Assembly (NCBI GenBank): GCA_036873755.1
Contig: JAVTVY010033845.1
Span: forward strand, 62,001-126,000
Source: Hanleya hanleyi
Taxonomy: Eukaryota; Mollusca; Polyplacophora; Lepidopleurida; Hanleyidae
Reading direction: 5' to 3'
Length of the DNA stretch: 64,000 nucleotides
The notes under the pieces were generated by a model. It saw only the letters and a program-made list of their open reading frames with translations, was not told the DNA's origin and ran no database searches. Both the position numbers and the translations under genes were made by a program. This document shows positions 31,170-43,025 of the stretch, one piece after another (the first letter of the stretch is position 1; every line of letters begins with the position of its first letter).

Positions 31170-32049
31170 TCCTACTGGTTATAGTGTTCACATTCTCGTT
31201 ATTCTGGAGAAATACACTTTTTTATTAATATCTTTCTTGATCAAGTACATAGCTCTCACAATAATGAGACAAATACAAAGTGAGTGTGTTAAAATCTGGC
31301 CGGTTAAGGGGTTAGAGTTAGTGAGGGATTTATTTCACCACCAACTGGATTGAGCAGAATTTTCCATTAAGCTGTAATTAAGTGGTCACCGCCGTACATG
31401 TAATCTCTTGTTGATGTACTGCTATTTGATTGTCACAAAATATGCAATCCTACAACACCAAACCGAACAGTCAAGTCGGTGTACGATTTGAATTTTGGAA
31501 AACCTTTTCGTTACATTCGATAAGAATTTGTTAAGTATATCCCTTCAACTCACTCGGAGTGATTTTTTGGTAAAATGGCTCAATTTCACAAATGACAACC
31601 ACATTAGTTGTGCGAGGAGGGGCCAACCGGTACATCTTCCATTCCAAGCCAATATTTTCAAGACTCGACTTTGTGCATTACTGAAGCAAAAAGCAACAAA
31701 TAAATCCGGTCATCAGGATATATAAACTTCAATTGTGATGTATAACCTGCTGACTTCACAAAGTGACTTGTGTAGCCTACCGACTTCACAGCGAAGTTGT
31801 CCAGAACAAATTACGAAGACAGGACATTTACCCAAGTATAGTGGTAATAAAATGTTCGAGTCCATCAATCGTTTATGAAACTACACTGCAAAAACCATAT
31901 AAGAAGAATTTGGTGAGTTATTTTCTGATAATGAAACGGTGTACTAAAACAAAATTAGCTGAGTGTTTCCTTAGAGTTGCTACATTTGAATGTCATCAGC
32001 ATAACCGCGATGCTCAAGTTATCCATTCGAACTTCTCCAAATCTAGAAT
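31170..32049. other. Intergenic, nothing recognised
   Basis: Short open frames (for example 31495-31725 plus) lack domains. Confidence 0.35.
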
Positions 32050-32613
32050 TGGAGAGGGGAGAGGGGAGAGGGAGAGAGGAGAGGGAGAGGGAGAGGGAGA
32101 GGGGGGGAGAGGGGAGAGGGAGAGGGGAGAGGGAGAGGGAGAGGGAGAGGGAGGAGGGAGAGGGAGAGGGAGAGGGGGAGAGGGAGAGGGAGAGGGAGAG
32201 GGGAGAGGGAGAGGGGAGAGGGAGAGGGAGAGGGGAGAGGGAGAGGGAGAGGGAGAGGAGAGGGGAGAGGGAGAGGGGAGAGGGAGAGGGAGAGGGAGAG
32301 GGAAGAGGGAGAGGGGAGAGGGAGAGGGAGAGGGGGAGAGGGAGAGGGGGGAGAGGGGAGAGGGAGAGGGGGAGAGGGGGAGAGGGAGAGGGAGAGGGAG
32401 GAGGGGGAGGGAGAGAGTCTCCCCTCCCCCTCTCCCTCTCCCCCTCGGTCCCCTCTCTCCCTCTCTCTCCTCTCCCTCTCCCTCTCCCTCTCCCTCTCCC
32501 CCCCTCTCCTCTCCCCCTCTCCCCCTCTCCTTCTCTCTCCTCCCTCTCCTCTCTCCCTCTTTCCCCTCTCTCCTCTCCCTCTCCCCTCTCTCTCCTCTCC
32601 CTCTCCCCTCTCC
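32050..32613. repeat. GA tract joined to CT tract, copy 1
   Basis: 32050-32413 is almost pure purine, (GAGAGG)n with GGG variants. From 32417 it flips to almost pure pyrimidine, (CTCTCC)n. The two halves are therefore reverse-complementary around a short GAGAGTCTCC centre. Long open frames on both strands (Glu/Arg/Gly-rich or Ser/Pro/Leu-rich) are artefacts of the simple sequence. Confidence 0.95.
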
Positions 32614-32770
32614 TCTTGTTGCTCCCTCGCTTACGCTCAGCATTAACAGGATAGAACAAGGACTGGTTCGCTCGGTGTCAGTATAATGTGACTGAGTGGG
32701 GTGTCATGTCTGCCTACGGCATGATATTTCAGTGGGACAGCACTATAAAGTGGCAGCATTAGACTCCAAG
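32614..32770 (+). repeat. Direct repeat flanking the GA/CT tracts, copy 1
   Basis: Starts TTGTTGCTCCCTCGCTTACG and includes ACAGCACTATAAAGTGGCAG. Repeated at 33112-33265, so the whole tract-plus-spacer unit is tandemly duplicated. Confidence 0.9.
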
Positions 32771-33111
32771 GAGGGGAGAGGGGAGAGGGAGAGGAGAGGG
32801 GAGAGGGAAGAGGGAGAGGGAGAGGGGGGAGAGGGGAGAGGGAGTAGGGGAGGGGAGAGGGAGAGGGAGGGGAGAGGGGTGGAGGAGAGGGAGAGGGGAG
32901 AGAGGGAGAGGGAGAGAGTCTCCCTCCCCCTCTCTCCCTCTCCCCCTGTCCCCTCTCCTCTCTCTCTCCTGCCTCTCCCTCTCCCCTCTCCCTCCTCTCC
33001 CTCTCCCTCTCCCTCCTCTCCCTCTTCCCTCTCCCTCTCCCTCTGCCCTCCTCTCTCTCCTCTCCCTATCCCTCTCTCCCCCCCTCTCCCCTCTCCCTCT
33101 CCCCTCTCCCC
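32771..33111. repeat. GA tract joined to CT tract, copy 2
   Basis: A shorter version of the 32050-32613 structure: purine-rich 32771-32916, GAGAGTCTCC centre, pyrimidine-rich to 33111. Confidence 0.95.
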
Positions 33112-33265
33112 TCTTGTTGCTTCCTCGCTTACGCTCAGCATTAACAGGATAGAACAAGGACTGGTTCGCTCGCTGTCAGTATAATATAACTGAGTGGGGT
33201 GTCATGTCTGCCTACGGCATGATATTTCAGTGGGAAAGCACTATAAAGTGGCAGCATTAGACCTG
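33112..33265 (+). repeat. Direct repeat flanking the GA/CT tracts, copy 2
   Basis: Nearly identical to 32614-32770. After GCAGCATTAGAC it continues into unique sequence with a short C-rich run and a (CACT)n-like patch near 33365-33390. Confidence 0.9.
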
Positions 33266-34420
33266 CTCTGTTACAAGTAAGTACCACCCCCCTCTCCCTT
33301 CCCTTGCTTCCCTTCTCCGTCGCGATATCGCTGAAAAATTGTTGAAAGCGACGTTAATTCCTATTCACTCACTCGCTCACTCACTCATATACACTCATGC
33401 TTGAGATCGTAATGCTTTGAAACATCATGCTAGTCGTTGGCAATCAACAGAGACACCAAATGCCATTTGTATTTGATTGGTACGTACTGATCAGACTGAC
33501 ACCCTTTTTAATCAGTGAAAGATAACTGTTTATCTGCACGGAAATCATTCTATCTAGCTCGGACTCCAATAGATATTATTATACCTCTTGAATATTCATG
33601 AGGGTTTACTGATATTTCATTGGTCAAACTTTACCCAGCCACGAGTCAATATTTTTCAATCACTGACCCAGCTGTTTATGTGTCAGGCGGAGCGCGTGAG
33701 GTCCGAAGTCAATATTGTGATCACGTACATGGTCACTGTTTACAAGTACCGTCTCTCTGCAACATGGCTGACGGTGGTCGCTTCGTAGATTGTACGATGA
33801 AAATCTACAAGAACTGTTACAAAGAACTGTTATACAGGCGTCTCAATATTACGGGTCTACTGTCAAGCAAAAGATATTAATTCCGATATTCTTTCGTCGA
33901 TAACGAAAGAACAACTAATTGGTGAATTCCTCTTCAAACTCTTTGCTGAGTTGAGAAAGAAGGATGGAGATAAATACTCTCGTTCGTCGATGGTAAGCAT
34001 ACGTTTCGGTCTCCTGAATATTCAAGAGGTAGAATAATTTGTTATATGTAATTTCTATCTGCACTGCCCGAGTAATCCATTTCATTCTCATCTCAAAACT
34101 GGAGTAAATTTACGCTGTCGATGTCACCCAATCAAATGAGTTCACCATGACCTAAATAGGATTTATGAATGAAGTGTGTGAAGCCAGTGGCTTAATAAGT
34201 GTATAATATCAATCACCTGACTCGTTTTGCTGACCTAATGCGGCAAAACCTCGATTTTGTAGTCATTCGAAGAAATTCGAGAAAGTACTTGCTCGATCAC
34301 TGATCTGCTGGTAATGTCTTGCTGGAAGCAGACAATGTTTCTTACCTATATCTAGTCCAGTCTGTGTCGTGTGTTGTTTTCAAGATTCTGCACAATATGC
34401 CCCTCATTTCTTGTTTAGAT
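33266..34420. other. Intergenic, nothing recognised
   Basis: A plus-strand frame at 33588-33880 covers a locally CpG-containing stretch but has no domain. No repeat spotted. Confidence 0.35.
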
Positions 34421-34424
34421 CAGT

Positions 34425-34925
34425 TTAACCCGATCTGGCCTGGGCCTTTTGCGACTTGTCCAGGAGTGAGGAGGGGGGGGGGGGGACTGATACTTATCAC
34501 ACTATAATCTTAGGTCAAACTCTACCAAAAAATGTAAAATATCCAAGATGGCCGCCTTGATGACGTCAAAGACGCACAAAATGCATATTTTTATAGAATT
34601 TTTTATTTATGTAATTTTCCCCCAGAACTTGCATGACAAAAATTAGTAAATACTACTGTGATATGAACTAAACTAGTTTTTGTCCAATTTTTCTCGCTGA
34701 AAAGCAGAAATTTTGCAAAAAATGGCGAAAACATAACTTTTCTGCTACCCTACGTTGACGCCATCTTGAATTTACTCATGATCCTCTTCTATTAAAATAG
34801 GTTATCAAAATAGGCTAAAAATGACCAAAATACGATAAATTACAAGGTCAAGGAGTTTCAGCTTTCACTAACATGTCATTCCGGAGAAAACGCAGAAAGT
34901 TTAGTAGGGAGCCAGAAGCCAATCC
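34425..34925 (+). repeat. TTAA-flanked MITE copy
   Basis: Begins TTTAACCCGATCTGGCCTGG, has a G13 run, then CCAAGATGGCCGCCTTGATG and TTTACTCATGATCC shared with copies at 19311 and 42298. The right end (GTAGGGAGCCAGAAGCC) is degraded. Confidence 0.7.
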
Positions 34926-37687
34926 CTCCACCAAACTAAATAAAATAAAGTTTCGTGTATATTCTGAGTGAGATTTGAATAGATTTACCACATAACGTAC
35001 AGCGACTAAGGCTATGCGCTATATGGGCATAGAGATGGTGAAGGGAGTTCACTGGATTGTTGCCTAGTTTTGGAGCTGTACAATGTGAAAAACGATCATT
35101 ACAATGTTGTTGGTTTTTCAATCGATTGCTCAATCCCTGGATGATTTGCAATGGGCGATGCTGCAGTTATTTCAACAGCAAAGTGATGATATTTCACTTA
35201 ATGTTATTTTATGTCAAAAAAGATGTTTCTCTTGAATTTACAACCTGTTCTTTCAAAATAGATCCTCTGTTTAATAATCATGATCAGCGTACTATATGGA
35301 TGATGTTGCTTGTTGCATAAATTTTCGATGTTTTCTTTGTATTTTCCATTTGAATTGGCTGAACTTTGGGATAATCTTCCTATGTGTTTAAGATTCGCTC
35401 TAGATTATTGTACAATTTTGAACGTGTCATGAAGGACTTCAAGTCAAACTCGAACAAACAGGGAGAAAGGCGAAAAAATTGTGAAAACGCAGATTTTTTT
35501 TCCTTGGGCATAAACTGCGCTTTGTTTATTTGTGGCTAGTCAAATATTACGGTTTTTACAACAGCGTTAGCTTTCAACATCAGCATATTACTTTTAGAAT
35601 AAGAAAGGGTTTCGAATGTTCATTCCATCGCAATCAAGAATTTGTTCGACAGTATTCTGCTTTTGTCCATTACAGTGATGAAATGCACACAACGGAACGG
35701 TCGCTGTGATAGCTAACCTTGGAAAATACCTTTGCTTCACTAGATTGTGAGTAGTAAAACACAACAACCTTGCAATTACATGCTTCCCTTTATGGGCGTG
35801 TGAGCTAAACATGTCTGTCTTAGCTCTGAATGTTACACGACATGTGGAGACAGACCGTTGGCTAGCGTATGGAGACTACAGTTGTTGTGGTGTTAAATAG
35901 CGATCCCGAAGGAAAAGCGTTGTATTTTAGATTCCATTTCCTTGTCTGCTCTCCTCGTCAAGCGAAAATTTGCAAGGAGCATCTGTTCGATCAGCCCTTG
36001 CCTTGAAAATGTGCAAAATGGAGAAGATTTCTTGTTTATTGATCATGTAATGAATAGCTCATTCCAGATTGAATATACCAAGGGCATATGTAATATAGTT
36101 TATCAATTGGAAGGAGAGGTAATATTGGAAAGTTGCACTCATTCCATGACATACAAATACAATTCAATTTCATAGTATAGTTAGGCCATCGGGCATTGCT
36201 TTCAGCAAGTGGGTATATACTGTGTAGTGATAATGATAAATTGTTTCTATTCTCGGGATAAAAAAATATTTGTTTCAATTGTTTTTAACTGTAAAGAATT
36301 ATCCTTTTTGCCATTTTTCATGATCAATTGAGGTCACTATACTAATTTGGTTTAGAAACCGATTTTCCGCATGTAACACAACAATCATACCGTCATACAC
36401 TCATTCTTTGAAAAGGCAGCTGAGTTAAATTTGACATTGCACTACATGCCGTGCCGGCTGATTTAAGTGTGAACGAATACGGTGGCAATGAACATCACTT
36501 GGATGGGACTAAACATTCGACAACAAAAGACAACGGCTTCTACTGAAAGACCAAACTGGACTAAGAACCTTAGTAATGGACAAGAGCAGCATACTGCCAA
36601 AAAATGTCTTCGTTGCGATGGAATGAACCATCGAAATACTCTGTCATTCTAAAAGTAATATGCTAATCTTGAAAGTTAACGCTGTTGTAAAAACCGTAAT
36701 AACAAAATGAGATGGCTGAAAGTATGAGGTATCATACGGTCAATGAGTCAAGACTGATCAATACAGTCATAGATGCAACTATGGTTATCTTTTTCCAGCC
36801 ATCATGCAATCAGACGTCGATATTTAAATTCGTATGCAAACGAGTCACATTCTGTAGCACATAGAGCTGTACTCTGCACAAACTCTTTCACTAACCACCT
36901 GGACCGAAGCGCGACAGAACAGAATGATATGCCCCTCCCCTGTTCGCCCGTAAGTTAGCAAGTAAGATCATAATTCAGATTGAGTTTCGGGTATTTATAA
37001 GAAACCGATGACCTAGAGCCTTGATGACAGAGATCACCAGGTACCAGCTTCGATACAGTCACTCATAAATTCGAGGTACCGCTTTTGCTAGGATGCATCC
37101 CTACTTAAACCCGATATATCATAAGGAGAATTTTTAGGTCCTCACTTTAACAAATATACTTCCCTGCAATTCGATACAAATGAATATTGATTTAAACACA
37201 TTCTCTGAGCGAGAGGGAGAATGTGGAAATGCGAATACTTGGGGCTCAATACTTTCCTTAATTAATGAAGTGCCACTGCAATCACTAAAGGTTATTGACA
37301 CTTGGTGATGCATTTACCCAAACAATACACTCTAATGAAAATGCACACCTGGTCAGAGCGTATTTAATTCTCTTGTAAAAATCCCTTGTAACCCACAGGG
37401 ATTGGGTCCACGTTCACGCTTTTCTTTCGCCAACATTTCCTCTTTCTTAAGTTTCAGACCGATAGATGTTTAGCATTACCAGGGTTAATCCAACACACCC
37501 TTGTTTCTCATCTGGTTAAGTAGAGTTACATGCAAATATGTGAATAATCCACCATGAATGTTTCACGCTGAAGAAAACTAGTTGTAAAATTAGTCATTAT
37601 GCAATGCTTCAAGATAAATATGTTTTGGGGCATTTACGTTAATGGGTTCTCATTACTAGACCCGCGCAGGATACATACAAAAGGTAC
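34926..37687. other. Intergenic or intronic, nothing recognised
   Basis: Could contain further exons of the minus-strand lectin gene at 37.7 kb, but no second-half C-type lectin exon was recognised. Open frames are short and without domains. Confidence 0.35.
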
Positions 37688-37891
37688 GGAGTTGATTGGT
37701 CACAGTCTCCTGCTCGTCTCTGGTCTCATAGAGCACTAAATGTCCACCACATTGAGCTTCCCAAAAGTGCTTGGCGAATGTAATCGCCTGGGGCTTGCAT
37801 TCATGGAATAGCATTGGAACGATATGCATGATCCGGTTGATTGTAAAAAGAGAAACGACATTTTTCGAATCTACTGATAGACACGAGGCTC
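37688..37891 (-). CDS. C-type lectin-like domain exon (first half)
   Basis: A 204-bp minus-strand exon. Its translation contains ITFAKHFWEAQCGGHLVLYE, then TRDEQETVTNQL. This is the WEAQ-GGHLV-E core of the first half of a C-type lectin-like domain (helix alpha2 and strand beta2). CATCAAACAG gives the acceptor; GTACCT after CAACTCC gives the donor. Both borders are phase 1, the same as in the related exon at 48497-48679, and the length is a multiple of three. A full CTLD needs a second exon with the WND-type ligand region, which was not found, so sugar binding cannot be judged. It may be a second domain of one gene or a paralogue. Confidence 0.62.
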
Positions 37892-40600
37892 CTGTTTGAT
37901 GAAAATGTTTTACTTTAGAAGTGAATAAGAGAACGTCTAAAATACAAAACTGTCCAAATATAGGGTACGCATGTAAAATCAACCGACAACTGATACATCA
38001 GATCTTTCGAATAGAGCAGTGCTTCTGAAGTCGTAACATATGCGCTTGCTGAGCATTCTATGTATAGTTTCCTCGATATCTGATCACATTGATCGATACT
38101 CGATACAGTTCGTCTGTGATCGAAAAGGGTAAGAGAGAATGAAAGTCACGTTCAGCAATATTTCTACTGTATAAAGCGAACAGCAATATTTCACTCCAGT
38201 CTATGACTGAGAACTGGTATTTACATTCAAATTTATGGGGATGAATAGGTAGGGACCAGGCTTAATTTTTCTTAGGTAAGTATATTTAGGCGTAATTGAG
38301 GCTTATGTAATTTTTCAGTAATGCTTATCGTGAGAAGATATTTCCTGTAGAGGTTCTTCGTAGTAGTATTTCGTCTCATTGCAGGTCTTGGTGTATCCAC
38401 ACGCTGACATCATTCAGTACTTGTCCTTCTTCGGAGTCTTTCATACTTTCTTTCATTTCATAAGCGGGATTAGGAGGGAGTAGTCTGAATCGTTTATCCT
38501 GATCGACCGGACAACTGGACAACGTTGTCGACGTGTATTTGAGTCCCATACTATGTAATTAGTATATAACTGTCAATCGCTTGATTGTAACTTTCACCGC
38601 ATCTAATTATAAACCTGTGCAATCGTCAATATCTATACCAATGCACTATGTTCTATAATTGCATTAACGATTTAGAACCATGTTTGCTCTGTGGAAAACA
38701 ATGAATTTATTGTTTAACCAACATGCATGAGTAGAATAGCCTCTGAGAAACTGATGGAAAACAACGACGTGTCTTGTTTGTTTTGGCCATAGCCCTTAAA
38801 GATAATTGCAATAAAAGGCTCACTAATTCAACACAGCTACTTTGTCGGGGTACCGTGCTATAGTAATTTTAGCGTCGTAATTCTTTTTGCGGGCTTGTCG
38901 GAAAGATCAATTATACACGTTGATTCATTGGAAAATAAACATGTACCAGTTGCTATGGTATATAAATCCCAGTAACCAAAAAACGTTCCGCTGCTGATTA
39001 CTAATAGCATTAGTAACTACAGCGAGACGTCACTAGCTAGTAAACAAAGAAGTTGTCTTCCATAATAATTCGCTTGGTTACTAGTTTCCAACTTCTAAAA
39101 TGCCGCTCAATAAACATAAAAATATCGATTTTCAGATCAACTATCACATCAACTCCTTGATCAAGATACCTACTTTAGCAGGTATATCAGTAAATGTATA
39201 CCAAACATAATTACTATGTCACCACGAAGTTTTATTTTGATGTCTCAGGCTCTGTTCACTTCGAAAATTATGTTAAAAACTTGGATATGTTGGTCTTACA
39301 TACATGTTATACCGATCTCCATTAATTGATGTCTCCTTCGGGGCATGCACGGTGCAATGCACTACTATTTTACTCATACAGAACTAACCTTTAAGAGAAA
39401 GAATAATTCAGCCGTCAGCGGCTATCGAAGCTATCGAGTTGCTCTTATCAGCTGATCATATCATTTTGCTGGAAATGCTCTCGCCTTTCACTCAAACTGA
39501 CTTATGTACCATATATAGATAATAATGATACAGGCTTCAGCAACAATTAAATTTAACGCCAATGTAGTTCAATAAAAGGCCATTAAGTGCAGGCGTCCAA
39601 ACCTAATGCAATTTACAACTTTAGCAGTCTTATGTTAAAAGATTTCACGGGGTCTGAGGCAATTCCTTCCTGTGAGGTTTTATCATTGGGAAATGCCCAT
39701 GGTATTTGCATGGAACAATGCAGAGTATCCTTGGCAGTGATTTGCTCGGTACTATTTTCAAGCTACAATGGTTATCCAGACTGATTGGTTTTACGGAATC
39801 CAAAAAGTTTAAATTCCATTTATGCATATAAAAGAACCTATTCTTTGCCGGTATGTCGCAACTGATTCTGGAAAGCTATTCCGAAGCGTATTTCCAAAAT
39901 ATTATGATTTCAATTTTGAAATATTGTCTTAATAGCATTGCGAGCCTCTGGGTCCAGATTGAACACATCCTTTTTCTGTGAATTTTGAACCTGTTCTCAC
40001 CCATTAACATAGAAACTGGGAGTACTATGGACACAGTGATTTGTGCGAGTGAAAGTATATTCAATGGCACTGTGCATAGCTAGTGTCCATCTGACATCCT
40101 ACTTGATCAATCCACAAACTAACTTTCACATGATATTGTATTGCACGTACAAGCGTTAATTGTATAATATTTCGAGAACAGTGGACAGAACAGGGTAAAA
40201 AATTCCACGAAATTGTTGCTATCCGGAATCTAGTAACTTTTTCAGCAAAAATTATTCCAAAAGTTTGAAAAGGTCAATGGGACCCTACTAACCAAACCAA
40301 AAGAGATTTTGAAGGAAGCTGATGTTTTCGCGGATGGTGATGTGTTTGAATACTAACGTCAGCACAAAAAGTTATCTAAAAGTAAGAGGAAAAATTCAGA
40401 AGGTGGAATAATCTAGGGTGAAATATTGTTTATTCTGAAGCGAATAAACATCCGTAATCCCAGCCTCGATGGCTTTGTGGCTAACTTTTATTCTTTATTT
40501 AGAGACGTTTGTTTTTAGATGTGTATACGAAAGAGAGTTCGCAACAGCATAGAAGCGAGCAGTTATAACATGCCCATCTACACCTGAGCAATTTCCGACA
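37892..40600. other. Intergenic or intronic, nothing recognised
   Basis: AT-rich with no domain-bearing frame. GTATATAAATCC near 38958 is a TATA-like word without further support. Confidence 0.35.
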
Positions 40601-40660
40601 TTCAATATTCAGCCATCGCCCATGAAAGAATTTCGAGTCACTAATCGAAAAAAGAAACCC
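40601..40660 (-). repeat. Degenerate 3' fragment of the RT element
   Basis: ATTCAGCCATCGCCCATGAA followed by AGAATTTCGAGTC is a diverged match to the 3' region of the RT element at 43050-43100 and 50460-50505. Very short, so assignment is tentative. Confidence 0.45.
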
Positions 40661-41277
40661 CCAGAAGATATCCATCCATTCATTTATATATCAATTGGCG
40701 TCCGCATATATAGCCGAAAAAGTCAAATCAGCAATTTGCCAATTAATTTCCTAAAAATCTTTAGGGTTTCGCAATAGGATAGGCGAGAAACACCAGAATA
40801 TTTTTCATGTGATGCAGTTCACGGATTTCAATAATATACCTGGACCTCTCCAAAATGCTTTTGAGAAAACGTTCGATTCTGCTTCGTGCTCTCTCAGATT
40901 TGATTTGCAACTTCAAACGGACATTTGGAGATCATAGAATCAAGTTAATTGGTATCAGAGAGAATTATTACTGGCAGGATGAATTTCACTTGCAATCTTG
41001 ATACAAACTTTTGCTGAATAATGATACTCAAAACCATAGAAATTGCACAACTCCATCACTTATTATATCCTTGTCAATTACTCCGTTAGAAGACATTAAC
41101 GAACTGAATTGACTCTTTTTCAATTTTATTTTCAAAATTTTTATTTCAATTCAAGATTTCTGTAAATTAGATATAAACCTCTTACACATAAAACATTATA
41201 GCGGCTGGTTCACAACAAATTAGAACACTCTTCGAAATAGCAGTTCACAACATTTATGGCCCGATAAACAACATTAA

Positions 41278-41550
41278 CCCTACCAGGCCTGGAGAAATTC
41301 ATAAATTCTAACCGAAAAATCGACCAAAAAATGCTGCTTTTGAAAATGACGTCACTGTGATGTCATCAAAGCGGTCATCTTGAATTTTTTACATTGTCTG
41401 GTTGAGCTTGACCCAAGGGTATAGTATGGTAAGTTTCAGTCCCCTAGCCCAAGAAGTAAACAAAATAATTAGGGGGGCGGGGGGGGGGGGCATTTCGGCC
41501 CCCTCCAGGCCTGGACAGGTTCCAAAAGGCCCAGGCCAGATAGGGTTGAA
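41278..41550 (-). repeat. TTAA-flanked MITE copy, short form
   Basis: Left end TTAACCCTACCAGGCCTGG; right end CCAGGCCAGATAGGGTTGAA. The ends are inverted repeats. It has an internal G-rich run at 41475-41490 and GACGTCACTGTGATGTCATC. About 270 bp, a deletion form of the 500-570-bp copies. Ends beginning CCC beside TTAA suggest a piggyBac-related MITE. Confidence 0.72.
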
Positions 41551-41798
41551 GGAATTTCACAGTACTAATATTTGGAATAAAAAGAACATAAAGATAATTT
41601 CCATAATAAATACAATATCTCGTTAATGGGACCGGATACTACTTGTCATATGCAGTATTCATTAAATTGTATAAGATAAAATAATCTACTGTGGAATAAT
41701 AATCTCAATAAGAACAGCACAGAATGATACCTATTCTTGTTCAAGGGTGAGTGTCCAGTGATTGTGGACGGCTCCTCTGCGCGATCACGCGTGCTTAC

Positions 41799-41883
41799 CA
41801 GTCTCGTTGGTTCAACTGTCGGAATGGTTGATGGTTTCGCGGGAGTTTGCAGTACTGTAATTGATCTCGTGGTATCCGGTTCA
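41799..41883 (-). CDS. Candidate Thr/Pro-rich linker exon
   Basis: An 85-bp minus-strand exon candidate between TTTACTGCAAG (acceptor) and GTAAGCACG (donor). The frame reads EPDTTRSITVLQTPAKPST and then IPTVEPTRL, a Ser/Thr/Pro-rich mucin-like linker of the kind found between extracellular domains. It lies between the two lectin exons on the same strand. In this frame the acceptor is phase 2, which does not fit directly onto the phase-1 end of the 45416-45454 exon. An exon may be missing, or one of the two calls is wrong. Confidence 0.4.
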
Positions 41884-41894
41884 CTTGCAGTAAA

Positions 41895-42175
41895 CAATAA
41901 GAATTATATTATATCAGTACCAATTATATTACAACAATATGATTTATATTATAATAATTATATTCCATCAATTACAATTATATTAACACAAAAATAATAA
42001 TATTACAGTAACAATTATATTGCGAAAAGAATCATACTACAACAATCATACTACAACAATAACAATTTTATTCTATCAATATCAATCATGTTACAACAAG
42101 AAAAATTATGTTATAACAATATCAGTTATGTTATAACAACAACGATTATATTATAACAAATATTATCAGTACATT
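41895..42175. repeat. AT-rich low-complexity tract
   Basis: Irregular repeats of TTATATTATAACAA and ACTACAACAAT words. Simple-sequence expansion next to the candidate linker exon. Confidence 0.7.
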
Positions 42176-42297
42176 GTCTCTACCGTGCTGAACCAATTTC
42201 TCTGGTTGTCAGTTCCGGCTTACGTTCGCGACAAACCTATCAGATGTGAGATACATCAGGAAACGTATCAGATTGATGGTCGAAACGTAGAATACAT

Positions 42298-42873
42298 TAA
42301 CCTTACTTGCCCTGGGGGGGGGCACTTTCCGCCCCCACCCCTTGTTGGGTTTTTTGCTCCTATCTCCGGACAGAAAAAAAATTGAGAGCTCCGTGACTTT
42401 TTAGATTATCATATTGGGGACATTTTGGGTCTATTTGCATGACCCCCCGAACAGAGGATCATGGGTAAATTCAAAATGGCGATCATGTGGGGTACCAGAA
42501 AAGTGATGTCTTCGTCATATTTCTTCAAAAATATTGCTTTTCTGTATGGAAAAGTGGGTAAAATCTATTTTATTTCATATCAAATTATTATTTACTAATT
42601 TATCCTGCAATTTTTGCGAAGAAAAAAATAAAATAAGTCGAAAATTCTGACCGAAAAATCGTCCAAATATGCTCTTTTTGAAAATGACGTCACAGTGACG
42701 TCATAATGGCGGCTATCTTGGATTTTTTTACATTTTCTTATAGAGCCTGATCCAACGATATAATGTGGTAAGTTTCAGCCCTCTAGCCTTAGCGGTAGCG
42801 AAAATATATAGGGGAGCGCTCCCCCCCCCCCGGCTGCGGTACACCACAAATCGCCCTGGCCAGAAAGGGTTAG
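42298..42873 (+). repeat. TTAA-flanked MITE, fullest copy
   Basis: Left end TTAACCTTACTTGCCCTGG and right end CCTGGCCAGAAAGGGTTA are inverted repeats of about 18 bp. It has a G9 run near the left end and a C12 run near the right end, GGATCATGGGTAAATTC, and AATGACGTCACAGTGACGTC. No transposase. About 575 bp. Confidence 0.75.
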
Positions 42874-43025
42874 AACAATTTCCGGGCATGTAGGTCCAGA
42901 TTTGGACACATTTTCATACCATGTAACTGAGAGAGCGGAGCTAGCGCATAGTTTTTAAGTGTGCATTCACCTATGGCCGACATATACAGTGAGGTAAAGT
43001 ACGAAATTGAGTAACGTCGCCTTTC

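Noticed and set aside
30892..31191. 99-codon minus-strand frame
   Set aside because: Overlaps a foldback element on both arms; open by chance.
31955..32686. Long open frames on both strands over the GA/CT tracts
   Set aside because: Pure simple-sequence translation (Glu-Arg-Gly or Ser-Pro-Leu), open in several frames at once, with no coding signal outside the repeat.
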